Positions 1-8,617 of a stretch of 64,000 nt of DNA are shown one piece after another. The DNA comes from Streptomyces iakyrus (lineage in GTDB: Bacteria > Actinomycetota > Actinomycetes > Streptomycetales > Streptomycetaceae). Each line of letters opens with the position of its first letter. The first letter of the stretch is position 1. The translations under genes were made by a program, and so were the position numbers. Location of the stretch: the NCBI RefSeq assembly GCF_000717055.1, contig NZ_JNXI01000037.1, positions 70,500-134,499 of the forward strand. The letters run 5' to 3'. Under the pieces are notes generated by a model. That model saw only the letters and a list, made by a program, of their open reading frames with translations, had not been told where the DNA came from and searched no databases.

Positions 1-26
1 TTCGCCCGCAGCGTGTAGGTGCTCAT
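1..26 (-). CDS. Sugar ABC transporter permease, N-terminal fragment only
   Basis: An ATG on the minus strand at 26 opens a frame (M-S-T-Y-T-L-R-A) that runs off the window edge. It begins 12 bases after the stop of the binding-protein gene on the same strand. A permease normally follows the binding protein in this type of operon, so the identity is inferred from position; eight codons cannot prove it. Confidence 0.4.
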
Positions 27-38
27 GGTGCCCGTCAC

Positions 39-1376
39 CTACTTCGCCTGCGCGATGTCCGTGTCGATCTGTGCCGCCGTCTTCTTCAGACCGGCCTTGA
101 GATCGGTCGCCTTGCCGCTTTCGTAGTCGTAGCCGAACTGCTGGATCGTGGTGAGGTAGACGCCGCCGTTGACGGAGGCCGGGGCCGTGGTGGAGTCCGG
201 GTTGGCGGCGATCTCCAGGAACGTCTTGAAGCGCGGGTCGTACGTCAGCTTCGGGGACTTCAGGGCCGCCAGCGTCGAGGGCACGTTGTGGATGGCGTTG
301 GAGAAGTTCACCACCGCGTCCGTGTTCGTGGTCATGTACTTCACCAGCTCCCAGGCCGCGTTCTGCTTCTTGCTGGTCGCGGCGATACCGGCGATGGTGC
401 CGGTGATGTAGCCCTTGCCGTACTGGTCGGCCTGATCGTCGGGGACGGGCAGCGGGGCCACACCGATGTCGAACTTCGGCTTGGCGTCCAGGGCCATGCC
501 CAGACGCCACTCGCCGTCGAGCTGCATGGCGACCTGGCCGGTGTGGAAGGGGTGCCTGGGGCCCCACTCGTCGCCCAGGCCGGAGCGGTAGGTCTCCAGC
601 TTGCGGTAGCCGCCGAGTGCGTCGACCAGCTTCTTCTGCAGCGTGAAAGCGGCCTCGAAGGCCGGGTCCTTGGCGACGTTCGACTTGCCGTCCTTGTCGA
701 AGTACGTGGGGGAGAACTGGCCGAGGTAGTGCTCGGTGGTGGTCTCCCAGCCGTGGTAGTTCGGCATGAAGCCGAGCTGCTTGTACGTGTCGCCCTGGGG
801 GATCGTCAGCTTCTGGGCGACCCGCTCGAATGCGGACCAGGTCTTCGGCGGGGCGGTGATGCCCGCCTTCTTGAACGCCGTCTTGTTGTAGTAGAGGCCG
901 TAGGCGTCACCGAGGAGGGGGACCGCGCAGCGGTTGCCCTCGAACTGGGTGTACTCGTTCATGGCCTTCGGGAAGGTCTTCCGAGGGTCGATGCCCGACT
1001 TCTCGAAGAAGGGGTTGAGATCCACCAGGGCGCCCGAGGAGCAGAACTTGCCGACGCTGTTCGTGGTGAACGACGAGATCACGTCCGGGGCCTTGGCGCC
1101 GCCGGCGCGCAGGGCCTGGTTCATCTTGTCGTCCGTCATGTTGCCGACGACGTCGACGTGGATGTTGGGGTGCGCCTTCTCGAATCCGGTGACCAGGTCC
1201 TTGACGGCCTTCACCTCCGACGGCGCGCTCCAGGCGTGCCAGAAGGTGACGGTCGTCTCCTTGGAGGCGTCGTCGCTCGCGCCGGCCTGCGGCCGGCCGG
1301 TGCAGGACGTGGCGAGGAGGGCGATGGAGGCGGAGGCGGTGAGAGCGATGGCGGCTTTTCTGGAGATTCCGGGCAT
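39..1376 (-). CDS. csnE: Sugar-binding lipoprotein of an ABC importer, CsnE-like
   Basis: Extracellular solute-binding protein (family 1) of a carbohydrate ABC importer, 445 residues. The N-terminus is a lipoprotein signal with lipobox LLATSC and lipidated Cys25, so it is anchored outside the membrane. The mature part has the usual two-lobe binding-protein composition with repeated aromatic residues (for example GWETTTEHYLG). The ATG at 1376 has AGGGAG 8 bases upstream. It lies 62 bases downstream of a ROK repressor gene on the same strand and a permease start follows it, matching the csnR-csnE-csnF order known for uptake of chitosan-derived glucosamine oligosaccharides in S. lividans. The family is certain; the chitosan-oligomer substrate rests on remembered synteny and the operator upstream of the repressor. 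Confidence 0.85.
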   Translation of the reverse strand: MPGISRKAAIALTASASIALLATSCTGRPQAGASDDASKETTVTFWHAWSAPSEVKAVKDLVTGFEKAHPNIHVDVVGNMTDDKMNQALRAGGAKAPDVISSFTTNSVGKFCSSGALVDLNPFFEKSGIDPRKTFPKAMNEYTQFEGNRCAVPLLGDAYGLYYNKTAFKKAGITAPPKTWSAFERVAQKLTIPQGDTYKQLGFMPNYHGWETTTEHYLGQFSPTYFDKDGKSNVAKDPAFEAAFTLQKKLVDALGGYRKLETYRSGLGDEWGPRHPFHTGQVAMQLDGEWRLGMALDAKPKFDIGVAPLPVPDDQADQYGKGYITGTIAGIAATSKKQNAAWELVKYMTTNTDAVVNFSNAIHNVPSTLAALKSPKLTYDPRFKTFLEIAANPDSTTAPASVNGGVYLTTIQQFGYDYESGKATDLKAGLKKTAAQIDTDIAQAK

Positions 1377-1438
1377 GGCTGGGCTCCCTGAGACACGGGG
1401 GAAGAGGAGAGGAAGGGAAAGGCGGGAGGGGGGTGGGG

Positions 1439-2662
1439 TCAGCGGGAGGTGTCGAAGACCTCGTCGCGTGTCGTCGCGAGCGCGCTCTCCAGCGCGCCGC
1501 GCAGCACGGGGTGTTCACGGACGTCGCCCACGACCAGGCGCGGGCGGGACGCGGCCAGCTCTTCCAGCTCGGCCTGCACGAGGGCGCGCAGCGGCTCGCC
1601 GCCCGAGGTGAGGGACGCGCCGCTCAGCACGACGAGCTCGGGGTCGAGGACCGAGACCAGGGAGGCCAGACCGGTGGCCAGCCGGGTCGCGTAGGTCCGC
1701 AGGAGGTGCCGGTGGGCGTCGTCGTCGGCCTGTGCCGCCCGGGCCAGCAACCGGGCGGCGGCCTCGGCGTACGGGCCCTGCGGGATGTCCTCGATGCCGA
1801 GTTCGCGGGCCAGGCGCGGGACGGCCTGGGAGCCGGCCAGCTCCTGGTAGCCGCCGCTGTTGGCCTTGGTGACCTGGCGGACCAGAGGGGTGCCCGGCAC
1901 CGGCAGGAAGCCGACCTCGCCGGCGCCGCCGGTCCAGCCGCGGTGCAGCCGGCCGCCGAGCACCAGGGCGGCGCCCAGGCCCTCCTCGTTCCACAGCAGC
2001 ACGAAATCCGCGTGGCCCCGGGCCGCCCCGAGGCGCTGCTCGGCGAGCGCGACCAGGTTGACGTCGTTCTCGTACTCGAACGGCATCGGCAGGGCGGCGG
2101 CGAGCTCCTCCAGCAGGGTGGGGGAGTGCCAGCCGGGGAGGTGGGAGGCGTAGCGCAGCCGTCCGGTGGTGGGGTCGAAGGCGCCGGGGGTGCCGATGAC
2201 GAGGCGGTGGACGTCGTCCCGGGCGAGACCGGCCGCCTTCAGGGCTCCGTCGAGGGCGTCGGTGACCTGCTGGACGACCGGGGTGCCGGTGCGCCTGCCG
2301 GGGGTGGGCAGTTCGAAGCGGCCGACCGTGCGGCCGGTGATGTCGGCGACCGCGGCGAGGATCCGCTGGGGGGTGACGTCGAGCCCGGCGGCGTGGCCGG
2401 CCGCCGGATTGACCTCGTAGAGCTGGGCACTCGGGCCCGGTCGGCCTTCGGTGGTGCCGGTGGCCAGGACGAGACCCGCCGCCTCCAGCCGGGACAGCAG
2501 CTGGGAGGCGGTCGGCTTGGACAGGCCGGTGAGCTTGCCGATCCGGGTGCGGGACAGCGGTCCGTGCTCCAGCAGCAGGTCCAGGGCGGCCCGGTCGTTC
2601 ATGGCGCGCAGGACGCGCGGGGTGCCCGGCGTGCCGGCGGTTCCTGCCATGCGTGTCCACAC
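1439..2662 (-). CDS. csnR: ROK-family transcriptional repressor, CsnR-like
   Basis: ROK-family regulator of 407 residues: an N-terminal winged helix-turn-helix (about residues 20-85, with SRTRIGKLTGLSKPTASQLL) followed by a ROK sugar-sensing domain. It lacks the CxCGxxGC zinc motif found in many ROK proteins, including the other ROK gene of this window at 55983-57182. The family member CsnR of S. lividans represses chitosanase and its own transport operon; the same arrangement and a matching palindrome upstream support that assignment. The GTG at 2662 is taken as start, with AAGGG 3 bases upstream; an in-frame ATG at 2650 is an alternative. It is probably co-transcribed with the binding-protein gene, 62 bases downstream. 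Confidence 0.85.
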   Translation of the reverse strand: MWTRMAGTAGTPGTPRVLRAMNDRAALDLLLEHGPLSRTRIGKLTGLSKPTASQLLSRLEAAGLVLATGTTEGRPGPSAQLYEVNPAAGHAAGLDVTPQRILAAVADITGRTVGRFELPTPGRRTGTPVVQQVTDALDGALKAAGLARDDVHRLVIGTPGAFDPTTGRLRYASHLPGWHSPTLLEELAAALPMPFEYENDVNLVALAEQRLGAARGHADFVLLWNEEGLGAALVLGGRLHRGWTGGAGEVGFLPVPGTPLVRQVTKANSGGYQELAGSQAVPRLARELGIEDIPQGPYAEAAARLLARAAQADDDAHRHLLRTYATRLATGLASLVSVLDPELVVLSGASLTSGGEPLRALVQAELEELAASRPRLVVGDVREHPVLRGALESALATTRDEVFDTSR

Positions 2663-2735
2663 CTGCCCTTCGGCTGTTCAGCTTCTCAGTGATCAGGCGG
2701 GGAAGTCCATCGGACGGCCGTTCCCGGATCACTGT

Positions 2736-2750
2736 TAGGAAAGTTTCCTA
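2736..2750. promoter_or_regulatory. Palindromic operator upstream of the ROK repressor gene
   Basis: TAGGAAAGTTTCCTA is a perfect 15-bp dyad around a central G, 74 bases before the GTG of the repressor gene. An AGGAAA/TTTCCT palindrome is what I recall for the CsnR operator at the chitosanase and csn promoters of Streptomyces, so autoregulation is likely. Confidence 0.7.
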
Positions 2751-2826
2751 CCGGTGGGGAGGAAGGTAAGCCCGGTGCCGCACGGCCGTCAATAGGGGAC
2801 GCCCTGTCGTCATCCGGACATGCCAG

Positions 2827-2858
2827 AGGGCGGCACCCGGAGAACCGGATGCCGCCCT
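2827..2858 (-). terminator. Rho-independent type terminator of the MscS gene
   Basis: Nine-base stem AGGGCGGCA / TGCCGCCCT, extended by an inner CCGG/CCGG pairing, 18 bases past the stop of the MscS gene. No T-tract is present, as is usual in Streptomyces. Confidence 0.75.
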
Positions 2859-2876
2859 GTGCGTGAGGCGGTGCCG

Positions 2877-3986
2877 CTACTTCGTGGTGCTCGTCGGCGC
2901 GGGCGGTGCGAGCGGGGACGCCGCCGCCGACTGCGGGGACGTCGCGTTCGCGTACACCGACGGGGCGGCCATCCCCGCCGTCGGGTCGGCGGGCTGCTCC
3001 TCCACCGGGGCCGTGGCGCCGCCGACGATCCGGATGCCCGCCGCGTCGAAGGCCCGCTTGATGCGCCAGCGCAGCTCGCGCTCCACGGTCAGGGACTTGC
3101 CGGGCATCGTCTTGGCCGTGACGCGCACGACCATGGAGTCCAGCAGCACGCTGTCCAGGCCGAGGACCTCGATCGGGCCCCACAGCAGCTCGTTCCAGGG
3201 CTCCTCGGCGCCCATCTTCTCGGCGACCTCGTCCAGGGTCGCCTTCACCCGGTCCAGGTCCTCGCCGGAGTGGACCGTGACGTCGACGTTGGCCGTCGCC
3301 CAGCCCTGCGAGAGGTTGCCGATGCGCTTGACCTCGCCGTTGCGGACGTACCAGATCTCGCCGCCCTCGCCGCGCAGCTTGGTCACGCGCAGGCCCACCT
3401 CGATCACCTCGCCGGAGGCGACGCCCGCGTCGACCGTGTCGCCGACGCCGTACTGGTCCTCCAGGATCATGAAGACGCCGGACAGGAAGTCCGTGACGAG
3501 GTTGCGGGCGCCGAAACCGATCGCCACACCGGCGACACCGGCCGAGGCCAGCAGCGGGGCGAGGTTGATCTGGAAGGTGCCCAGGATCATCAGCGCGGCG
3601 GTGCCGATGATCAGGAACGACGCCACCGAGCGCAGTACGGAGCCGATGGCCTGCGAGCGCTGCCGGCGGCGTTCGACGTTGACCAGCAGCCCGCCCAGCG
3701 CGCTGCCGTCCACGGACTGCACGGTCCGGTTCATGCGGTCGATCAGCTTGGTGATCGCCCGGCGCACGAAAACCCTCAGCACCGCGGCTATCACCACGAT
3801 GAGCAGGACCCTGAGGCCGATCGCGAGCCACGTCGACCAGTTCTGCTCGACCCAGCCGGCGGCGTTCGTCGCGCTCTCCTGGGCGTCCTGGAGCGAGGGC
3901 ACTCTCGGAGTCTGCGAGTCCGAGGGGGTCGGCGACGGCGACGGACCGGCGGCGAGCAGGACGGCGTCCGCAGGGGACAAGGACAC
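2877..3986 (-). CDS. MscS-family mechanosensitive ion channel
   Basis: Small-conductance mechanosensitive channel homologue, 369 residues, in the plasma membrane, where the family releases solutes on hypo-osmotic shock. The N-terminus is a short Pro/Ser-rich segment, then membrane helices (about residues 50-75, 110-130 and the pore helix around 135-165). The pore is followed by the Gly/Ala-rich LASAGVAGVAIGFGARNLVTDFLSG motif region and the cytoplasmic beta domain (QYGVGDTVDAG...). The C-terminus is Pro/Ala-rich. The GTG at 3986 has GGAGG 8 bases upstream. It appears monocistronic, with its own terminator; a TAGTGT -10 candidate lies at 4078-4083 on the minus strand. Confidence 0.93.
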   Translation of the reverse strand: MSLSPADAVLLAAGPSPSPTPSDSQTPRVPSLQDAQESATNAAGWVEQNWSTWLAIGLRVLLIVVIAAVLRVFVRRAITKLIDRMNRTVQSVDGSALGGLLVNVERRRQRSQAIGSVLRSVASFLIIGTAALMILGTFQINLAPLLASAGVAGVAIGFGARNLVTDFLSGVFMILEDQYGVGDTVDAGVASGEVIEVGLRVTKLRGEGGEIWYVRNGEVKRIGNLSQGWATANVDVTVHSGEDLDRVKATLDEVAEKMGAEEPWNELLWGPIEVLGLDSVLLDSMVVRVTAKTMPGKSLTVERELRWRIKRAFDAAGIRIVGGATAPVEEQPADPTAGMAAPSVYANATSPQSAAASPLAPPAPTSTTK

Positions 3987-4298
3987 GGCAGGTACCTCCA
4001 GGTGCAGCGGTCTGCCCCGGTGCGGTGGTTCGCGGGGTCAAGGTCACGGCTGGGTCACCGAAGGGGCAGAACCACCACACTAACGGGGCATTGTGTGTGC
4101 TTCGGCAGGATGTGTGAAGGAGAGACCGTGCTCACCTGGGCTTGAACAGGCCATGGTCCGGGGGATGAATCAGATGTGGTCGAAAACACTCCCAGCCCGT
4201 TACGGGGACATGGTGGCGCTTCCACCAGGCATGAGGGGAGACTGGCTACGAATCGTCCCGGCGCGAGCCACGCGCCGCCGGCGTCCAAGGAGGCATCC
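3987..4298. other. Divergent intergenic region between mscS and the HNH gene
   Basis: Non-coding by codon bias. It holds a minus-strand -10 candidate (4078-4083) for the MscS gene and, at its right end, the strong ribosome binding site AAGGAGG (4287-4293) of the HNH gene. Upstream in-frame ATG codons for the HNH gene exist from 4176 but have no binding site. I see no repeat or structured RNA here. Confidence 0.5.
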
Positions 4299-4835
4299 GT
4301 GCCGCATGTCCTGGTCCTCAACGCGTCGTACGAGCCACTAGGTGTCGTACCGCTCCGCCGCGCGCTCGTCCTCGTCCTCGAGAACAAGGCCGTATGCCTC
4401 GAGGAGTCCGGCGCCTATCTGCACAGCGCGACCGTCACAGTCCCCGCACCCAGCGTGGTCCGGCTCAAGCGATTCGTCCGGGTTCCCTATCGGGGGCCCG
4501 TTCCTCTGACCCGCCGGGCGCTGTTCGCCCGCGACGGGGGCCGGTGCATGTACTGCGGTGGCGTCGCAACCAGCGTCGACCACGTCATCCCGCGCAGCCG
4601 CGGGGGCAAGCACGTCTGGGACAACGTGGTGGCGTCCTGCCGTCGCTGCAACCACGTGAAGGCCGACCGGCACCTCTTCGAGATCGGCTGGCGGCTGCGC
4701 CACAAACCCGCCCCGCCGTCCGGCCTGGCCTGGCGCATCATCGGGACCGGCCACAGGGATCCGCGCTGGCTGCCGTACTTGCAGCCGTACGGCGCGGAGG
4801 ACGCCATGGCCCGGATCGACGGCATTTCCGCCTGA
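4299..4835 (+). CDS. HNH endonuclease
   Basis: HNH nuclease of 178 residues. The metal-binding fold is complete: CMYC (Cys83, Cys86), the DH pair Asp94-His95, Asn109, and CRRCN (Cys114, Cys117, Asn118). The N-terminal 70 residues (VLVLNASYEPLGVVPLRRA) are the conserved extension of the actinobacterial and cyanobacterial McrA-like HNH family. The GTG at 4299 was chosen because AAGGAGG sits 5 bases upstream; a longer frame from 4176 adds a low-complexity N-terminus with no support. The cellular role of this family is unknown; nothing nearby suggests a restriction system or phage. Confidence 0.9.
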   Translation: MPHVLVLNASYEPLGVVPLRRALVLVLENKAVCLEESGAYLHSATVTVPAPSVVRLKRFVRVPYRGPVPLTRRALFARDGGRCMYCGGVATSVDHVIPRSRGGKHVWDNVVASCRRCNHVKADRHLFEIGWRLRHKPAPPSGLAWRIIGTGHRDPRWLPYLQPYGAEDAMARIDGISA

Positions 4836-4870
4836 CGATCCGGGCCTTCGCATGCCCGGGGTGCGGCCGG

Positions 4871-5479
4871 TCAGGTCCGGGGCCCCTCCGGCCGCGCCCC
4901 GCGCACGGCGTAGAGGGCGGTGCCGGCCACGAAGGCCGCGCCGGCCGCGAGCCAGGCTCCCGGCTGGGGGCCCGGCTGCATCGGCCACGCCCACACCGTG
5001 ACCGCGGGGCCGCGCACCCCGCTCGAGGCCAGCACCACCGAGCCGACATAGCAGAACGGCGGCAGCCAGCTCAGGCGGGCGCCCAGCACGACGGACGCGG
5101 CGGCCGTGACGCCGACGCAGCCCAGAGTGTTGCGGATCATGGCCGGAGGGCCGAAGGTGGTCGCGTCCCCGAGCACGGCGAGCGGCAGCAGTGCCGCCGC
5201 GAGCGCGGTGAGGGCCAGCAGCTGGGTCAGCCGCCGCGGCCACCAGGGACGTACGGCCGTCCGGTCCAGCTCGTCGGAGGGGGTGTGCAGGCTCACTCCG
5301 ATCACCGCGGCGGCCAGCAGTGGGGACAGGGCCACGATCGGCGCCCGCTGGTCGGTGTCGAGGTAGGTGTCCATCCGCTCCGCCGCCCACACCGCGAACC
5401 CGACGGTCCCGGCGAGCGCGGCGAGGGTGCGGGGAACGGTGCGGGAGCGGGCGTAGAGGAAGCCTCCGAAACTGCTCAC
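4871..5479 (-). CDS. Integral membrane protein of the ECF sigma/ABC operon
   Basis: Membrane protein of 202 residues with about six hydrophobic helices and no family I recognise with certainty. It is the last gene of a five-gene operon. Its GTG start (5479-5477) overlaps the TGA of the preceding membrane gene in the tetranucleotide GTGA, which decides the start over an in-frame upstream ATG and implies translational coupling. Its position after an ABC ATPase and another membrane protein suggests a second transmembrane subunit of the same exporter; that is inference. Confidence 0.8.
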   Translation of the reverse strand: MSSFGGFLYARSRTVPRTLAALAGTVGFAVWAAERMDTYLDTDQRAPIVALSPLLAAAVIGVSLHTPSDELDRTAVRPWWPRRLTQLLALTALAAALLPLAVLGDATTFGPPAMIRNTLGCVGVTAAASVVLGARLSWLPPFCYVGSVVLASSGVRGPAVTVWAWPMQPGPQPGAWLAAGAAFVAGTALYAVRGARPEGPRT

Positions 5480-6825
5480 AGCGCCGGCACCCCCCTCGCG
5501 TCGCAGTCGCCCGCCGTTGCGAAGTACGCCGACAGCCACGCCCGCCGCTCGTCCTCGTCCATCGCCGTCAGCCGGGCTCGCGCCGCCAGCCGCCGCCGCA
5601 ACTCCGCCCGTTGGGCCTCGTCACCGGCGGCGTCGTGCTCGTCGAACGTCTTCTCCATGGGGCTGGGCGCCAGATAGTGGGTCACCGCGTCGTCGGCCGT
5701 GTGCACCCGCGCGTCAACCGCCCCGCAGTCCATCCGGTCCTGCAGCGCCTGCACGGCCTCCCAGGCGTACTGCCCCGGATCGGTCAGCCGCCCCCGCACC
5801 ACCGACCAGCCCAGCGGCACCAGCATCGGCAGTTCCGCCTCGTCCCGGCCCGGGCGGCCCGGCCGGTCCTCGAACCGCACCGGCACGTTCCGCACTCCCT
5901 CCAGGCGGCCGGTGATCCCCGACAGGGCGGCCGTCACCTGCGGCAACAGCTTCTCGTACCGAGCGTTGACGCAGATCTGGGGGCTGGTGGAGGTGCCGCA
6001 CACCTGACGGCTCCCGGCGGGGTTGGTGCGCCACACCCCGTCCCCGGCCTGCACCAGCAGCGCGCCCGCCGCCGTCGCCGCCGCCAGTGGCAGCAGGGCC
6101 GTGTACCGGCGCCGGGCGGTGTGGGCCAGCACCACGGCCGCCGCGAGACCCGCGGTCCACAGCGTCACCGCCGCGGGCTGCCACGCGACCGGCACCGTGT
6201 CCGTGCGGACCGGGAACGCCGGGTTCAGCAGGCGACCGGCCCCCTCGCGGACCGTCGACGATATGCCCAGGACGACATACCCGGCCAACGCCAGCAGCGG
6301 CGTCGCCAGCCGCGAGGCGACCACCCGCCCCACGACCTGACCTGCCACCGCTGCCGCCGCCGCCGACGCCAGGTCCGCCGGCAGCAGATCGAAGTAGGGC
6401 CGGTCACCGGTGGCGTACGGCCAGGTGGCCAGCAGCGCGCCCGCCGCGGCGGCCCCGTACCCGGCGGCCGTCCACAACGCGACCGGCAGCGCCGCCACCA
6501 CGAACCGGGCCAGCGGCGCGCGCGACACCGTCCCCCACAGTTCCTCCGTACGACGCCGGCGCTCCCGCCCGCCCTGCCAGCAGCCCGCGGCCGAGGCCAG
6601 GGGAAGGACGATCAGCATCCCCTCGTGCAGCCGTGACCGGGTCTCCGTCCAGCCGCCCTGCCACTGCTCGGCCGACCCCGCCAGCAGCACACCGAGGGTC
6701 AGGAAGACGGCCGCTCCGGCCCAGGGCGCGAAACCGTGGACGGCTTCGGCGCGCAACGGGTGCGGCGCCCGGCGCGGGCGGCCCGTGCGCCGCGGCGTGG
6801 TCCGCCGCTCCGACACGAGGGTCAT
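5476..6825 (-). CDS. ABC-2 type membrane protein with large extracytoplasmic segment
   Basis: A 449-residue protein. The first half has about six hydrophobic helices (for example PWAGAAVFLTLGVLLAG), like an ABC-2 permease. After about residue 260 a soluble domain of roughly 190 residues follows, with two cysteines in GTSTSPQICVN and further Cys near the C-terminus. The ATG at 6825 overlaps the stop of the ATPase gene as ATGA, and its own stop overlaps the next gene. Context makes it the permease partner of the ATPase encoded at 6822-7652. The substrate is unknown. Confidence 0.85.
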   Translation of the reverse strand: MTLVSERRTTPRRTGRPRRAPHPLRAEAVHGFAPWAGAAVFLTLGVLLAGSAEQWQGGWTETRSRLHEGMLIVLPLASAAGCWQGGRERRRRTEELWGTVSRAPLARFVVAALPVALWTAAGYGAAAAGALLATWPYATGDRPYFDLLPADLASAAAAAVAGQVVGRVVASRLATPLLALAGYVVLGISSTVREGAGRLLNPAFPVRTDTVPVAWQPAAVTLWTAGLAAAVVLAHTARRRYTALLPLAAATAAGALLVQAGDGVWRTNPAGSRQVCGTSTSPQICVNARYEKLLPQVTAALSGITGRLEGVRNVPVRFEDRPGRPGRDEAELPMLVPLGWSVVRGRLTDPGQYAWEAVQALQDRMDCGAVDARVHTADDAVTHYLAPSPMEKTFDEHDAAGDEAQRAELRRRLAARARLTAMDEDERRAWLSAYFATAGDCDARGVPAL

Positions 6826-7652
6826 CGCGCCGCCTCCCCGAGGGCCGCTGCCTGGCGCGGCCGGGCGCGGTGGGCGCGCAGCGCCGCCGTGTACCCGCGC
6901 TCGATGGGGTTGTCGCCGACGCAGTCCGTGGCGTCGCCCAGCGCGGCGAGGGAATCCGGGGTGCCCCGGTAGGCGACCCGGCCCCCCTCGACGAGGGTGA
7001 CCTCCGTGCAGGCAGCCGCCACGTCCTCCACCAGGTGGGTGGAGACGATCACGGTCGAGGAGGCGCCCAGTTCGCGCAGCAGTTCACGGAACTCCACGCG
7101 CTGCTCCGGGTCCAGGCCCGCGGTCGGCTCGTCGAAGAGCAGCACCCGGGGGTCGTTGACGATGGCCTGCGCGATGCCGACGCGGCGGACCATGCCGCCG
7201 GACAGCGTGCGCACCTTCGCGTCGATGCGGTCGGCGAGGCCGACGCGGGCGACGGCCCGCTCGACGGCGTTCGGGGTGACGGCCGCGGGCATCTCCTTGA
7301 GCCAGGCCACGTACGCGACGAACTCCCGCACAGTGAAGCCCGGGTAGTAGCCGAACTCCTGCGGCAGGTAGCCCATCCGGCGGCGGACCTCGCCGCGCCG
7401 CCGCTGGTCGCCGGCGTCGTGGCCGAGGATCTCCACCCGGCCGCCGGACGGTTCGGCGACCGTGGCGAGCACGCGGATCAGCGAGGTCTTGCCGGCGCCG
7501 TTGGGGCCGAGCAGCCCGTGCACGCCCGGGCCGAAGTCGAGGTCCACCGAGTCCAGGGCGACGGTCCTGCGGTGCCGGACACGCAGGCCGGTGACCCGGA
7601 TGCCGACCGGCTCCGCGGGCAGGGAACGTGAGGGGTGGGAGGCCGTGGTCAA
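6822..7652 (-). CDS. ABC transporter ATP-binding protein
   Basis: ABC ATPase of 276 residues of the ABC-2/DrrA-like exporter type. It has Walker A GPNGAGKTS, signature LSGGM, Walker B VLLFDEPTAGLDP and switch His in IVSTHLVED. The start is a TTG (7652-7650) that overlaps the TGA of the upstream gene as TTGA, with GGAG upstream; no ATG or GTG fits. The longer frame visible upstream on this strand is a shadow of the neighbouring gene. It pairs with the two membrane proteins that follow, and is placed under an ECF sigma factor in the same transcript. Confidence 0.92.
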   Translation of the reverse strand: MTTASHPSRSLPAEPVGIRVTGLRVRHRRTVALDSVDLDFGPGVHGLLGPNGAGKTSLIRVLATVAEPSGGRVEILGHDAGDQRRRGEVRRRMGYLPQEFGYYPGFTVREFVAYVAWLKEMPAAVTPNAVERAVARVGLADRIDAKVRTLSGGMVRRVGIAQAIVNDPRVLLFDEPTAGLDPEQRVEFRELLRELGASSTVIVSTHLVEDVAAACTEVTLVEGGRVAYRGTPDSLAALGDATDCVGDNPIERGYTAALRAHRARPRQAAALGEAAR

Positions 7653-8617
7653 CGCATCTCCAGGAAGTGGTGGGCAGGGCGGCGCGTGGCCAGCACGGCG
7701 GCGCACAGGACGGCAGCCGCCGCCCAGCCGCCCTGTGCCGGGGCGCCGTCCAGGAAGGACGACAGTCGCTCGGACAGATGTGCGGTGAGCCGTCCGCCCG
7801 GGGCGGCGAGCACCGGACCGAGCACGGCGCACAGCCAGCCGCCGCCGGTCACGGCCGTGGCCGTGCGGACGCCGATGTGGCCGGCCAGCGCCAGCGAGGC
7901 CAGCGTCAGCGCGAGACCCGGCAGCAGCCAGGCGGCGGCGCCCGGGGCGTCCGAGGACGGCAGCAGCGCCCCGGCGAGGGTCAGCAGCGGCAGGCTCACC
8001 GCCAGCACGGCGGCGGTCCGCGTCAGCACCAGCCGCAGCCCGGCCGACGGGGTGGCCGCGGCGATCTCGTGCAGCGGGTCGGCGTGCGGCCCGTAGGACA
8101 GGGCGACACCGGCGACCGGCAGGACCGGGGCGAGGGCCAGCAGCCAGGGCCGCGCGTCCGGGAGGCCGCCCGCATGGGCCAGGGCGACGGCTCCCACGGC
8201 CACCAGCAGCACGGCCGGCAGCCACGCTCCGCGCACGGCCGGGCCGGCCGCCCACAAGATGCGGGCGGGGCGCGAGCCCGGCGCCCACGGACGGGCCCGG
8301 TGCGCCTTCCGCGCCGCCGCCGGTGCGCGGGGCGCCGCCTTCGCCGCGTGCGAGGCACCCGGCCCTGCCTTGCGCGGGTCGGGGAGCACTGCCTCGCGCG
8401 TGTCGCCGAGCACCGCGTGGCGCGCGTCGCCCAGCACCGCTTCCCGGACCTCGGCCAGCACCACCCCCTCCGCCGTCCCGCGCACCGCCCGCGACACACG
8501 GGCCGCGCAGGTGCCGCAGCACTCCAGGTGCTTCTCCAGCGACCAGGCGTCCGACTCCGGCAGGGAGCCGTCCGCGTACCGGGTGACGAAGTGCTCGGGC
8601 GCGTGCCAGCCGGTCAT
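7649..8617 (-). CDS. Zinc-finger anti-sigma factor fused to a multi-helix membrane domain
   Basis: A 322-residue protein. Residues 1-50 form an anti-sigma zinc-finger (zf-HC2) with the H-x3-C-x2-C pattern in HLECCGTC. A linker follows with three to four 8-residue repeats (REAVLGDA / RHAVLGDT / REAVLPDP). The rest is a membrane domain of about six helices containing an ABC-2 permease-like motif (GPHADPLHEIAAATP). The ATG at 8617 overlaps the stop of the sigma-factor gene as ATGA. Together this suggests a membrane-bound anti-sigma that may also be part of the exporter encoded downstream, linking transporter state to sigma release. That last step is inference. Confidence 0.85.
   Translation of the reverse strand: MTGWHAPEHFVTRYADGSLPESDAWSLEKHLECCGTCAARVSRAVRGTAEGVVLAEVREAVLGDARHAVLGDTREAVLPDPRKAGPGASHAAKAAPRAPAAARKAHRARPWAPGSRPARILWAAGPAVRGAWLPAVLLVAVGAVALAHAGGLPDARPWLLALAPVLPVAGVALSYGPHADPLHEIAAATPSAGLRLVLTRTAAVLAVSLPLLTLAGALLPSSDAPGAAAWLLPGLALTLASLALAGHIGVRTATAVTGGGWLCAVLGPVLAAPGGRLTAHLSERLSSFLDGAPAQGGWAAAAVLCAAVLATRRPAHHFLEMR
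8371..8466. repeat. Tandem 24-bp coding repeat
   Basis: Three clear copies and one degenerate copy of a 24-bp unit (8371-8394, 8395-8418, 8419-8442, 8443-8466) encode the 8-residue linker repeats of the anti-sigma/membrane protein. Confidence 0.75.

Noticed and set aside
2820..4145. Long plus-strand frames opposite the MscS gene, and similar shadows opposite most minus-strand genes
   Set aside because: Their residue composition (Arg/Gly/Ala/His-rich, no domain) is that of antisense translation of GC-rich genes.
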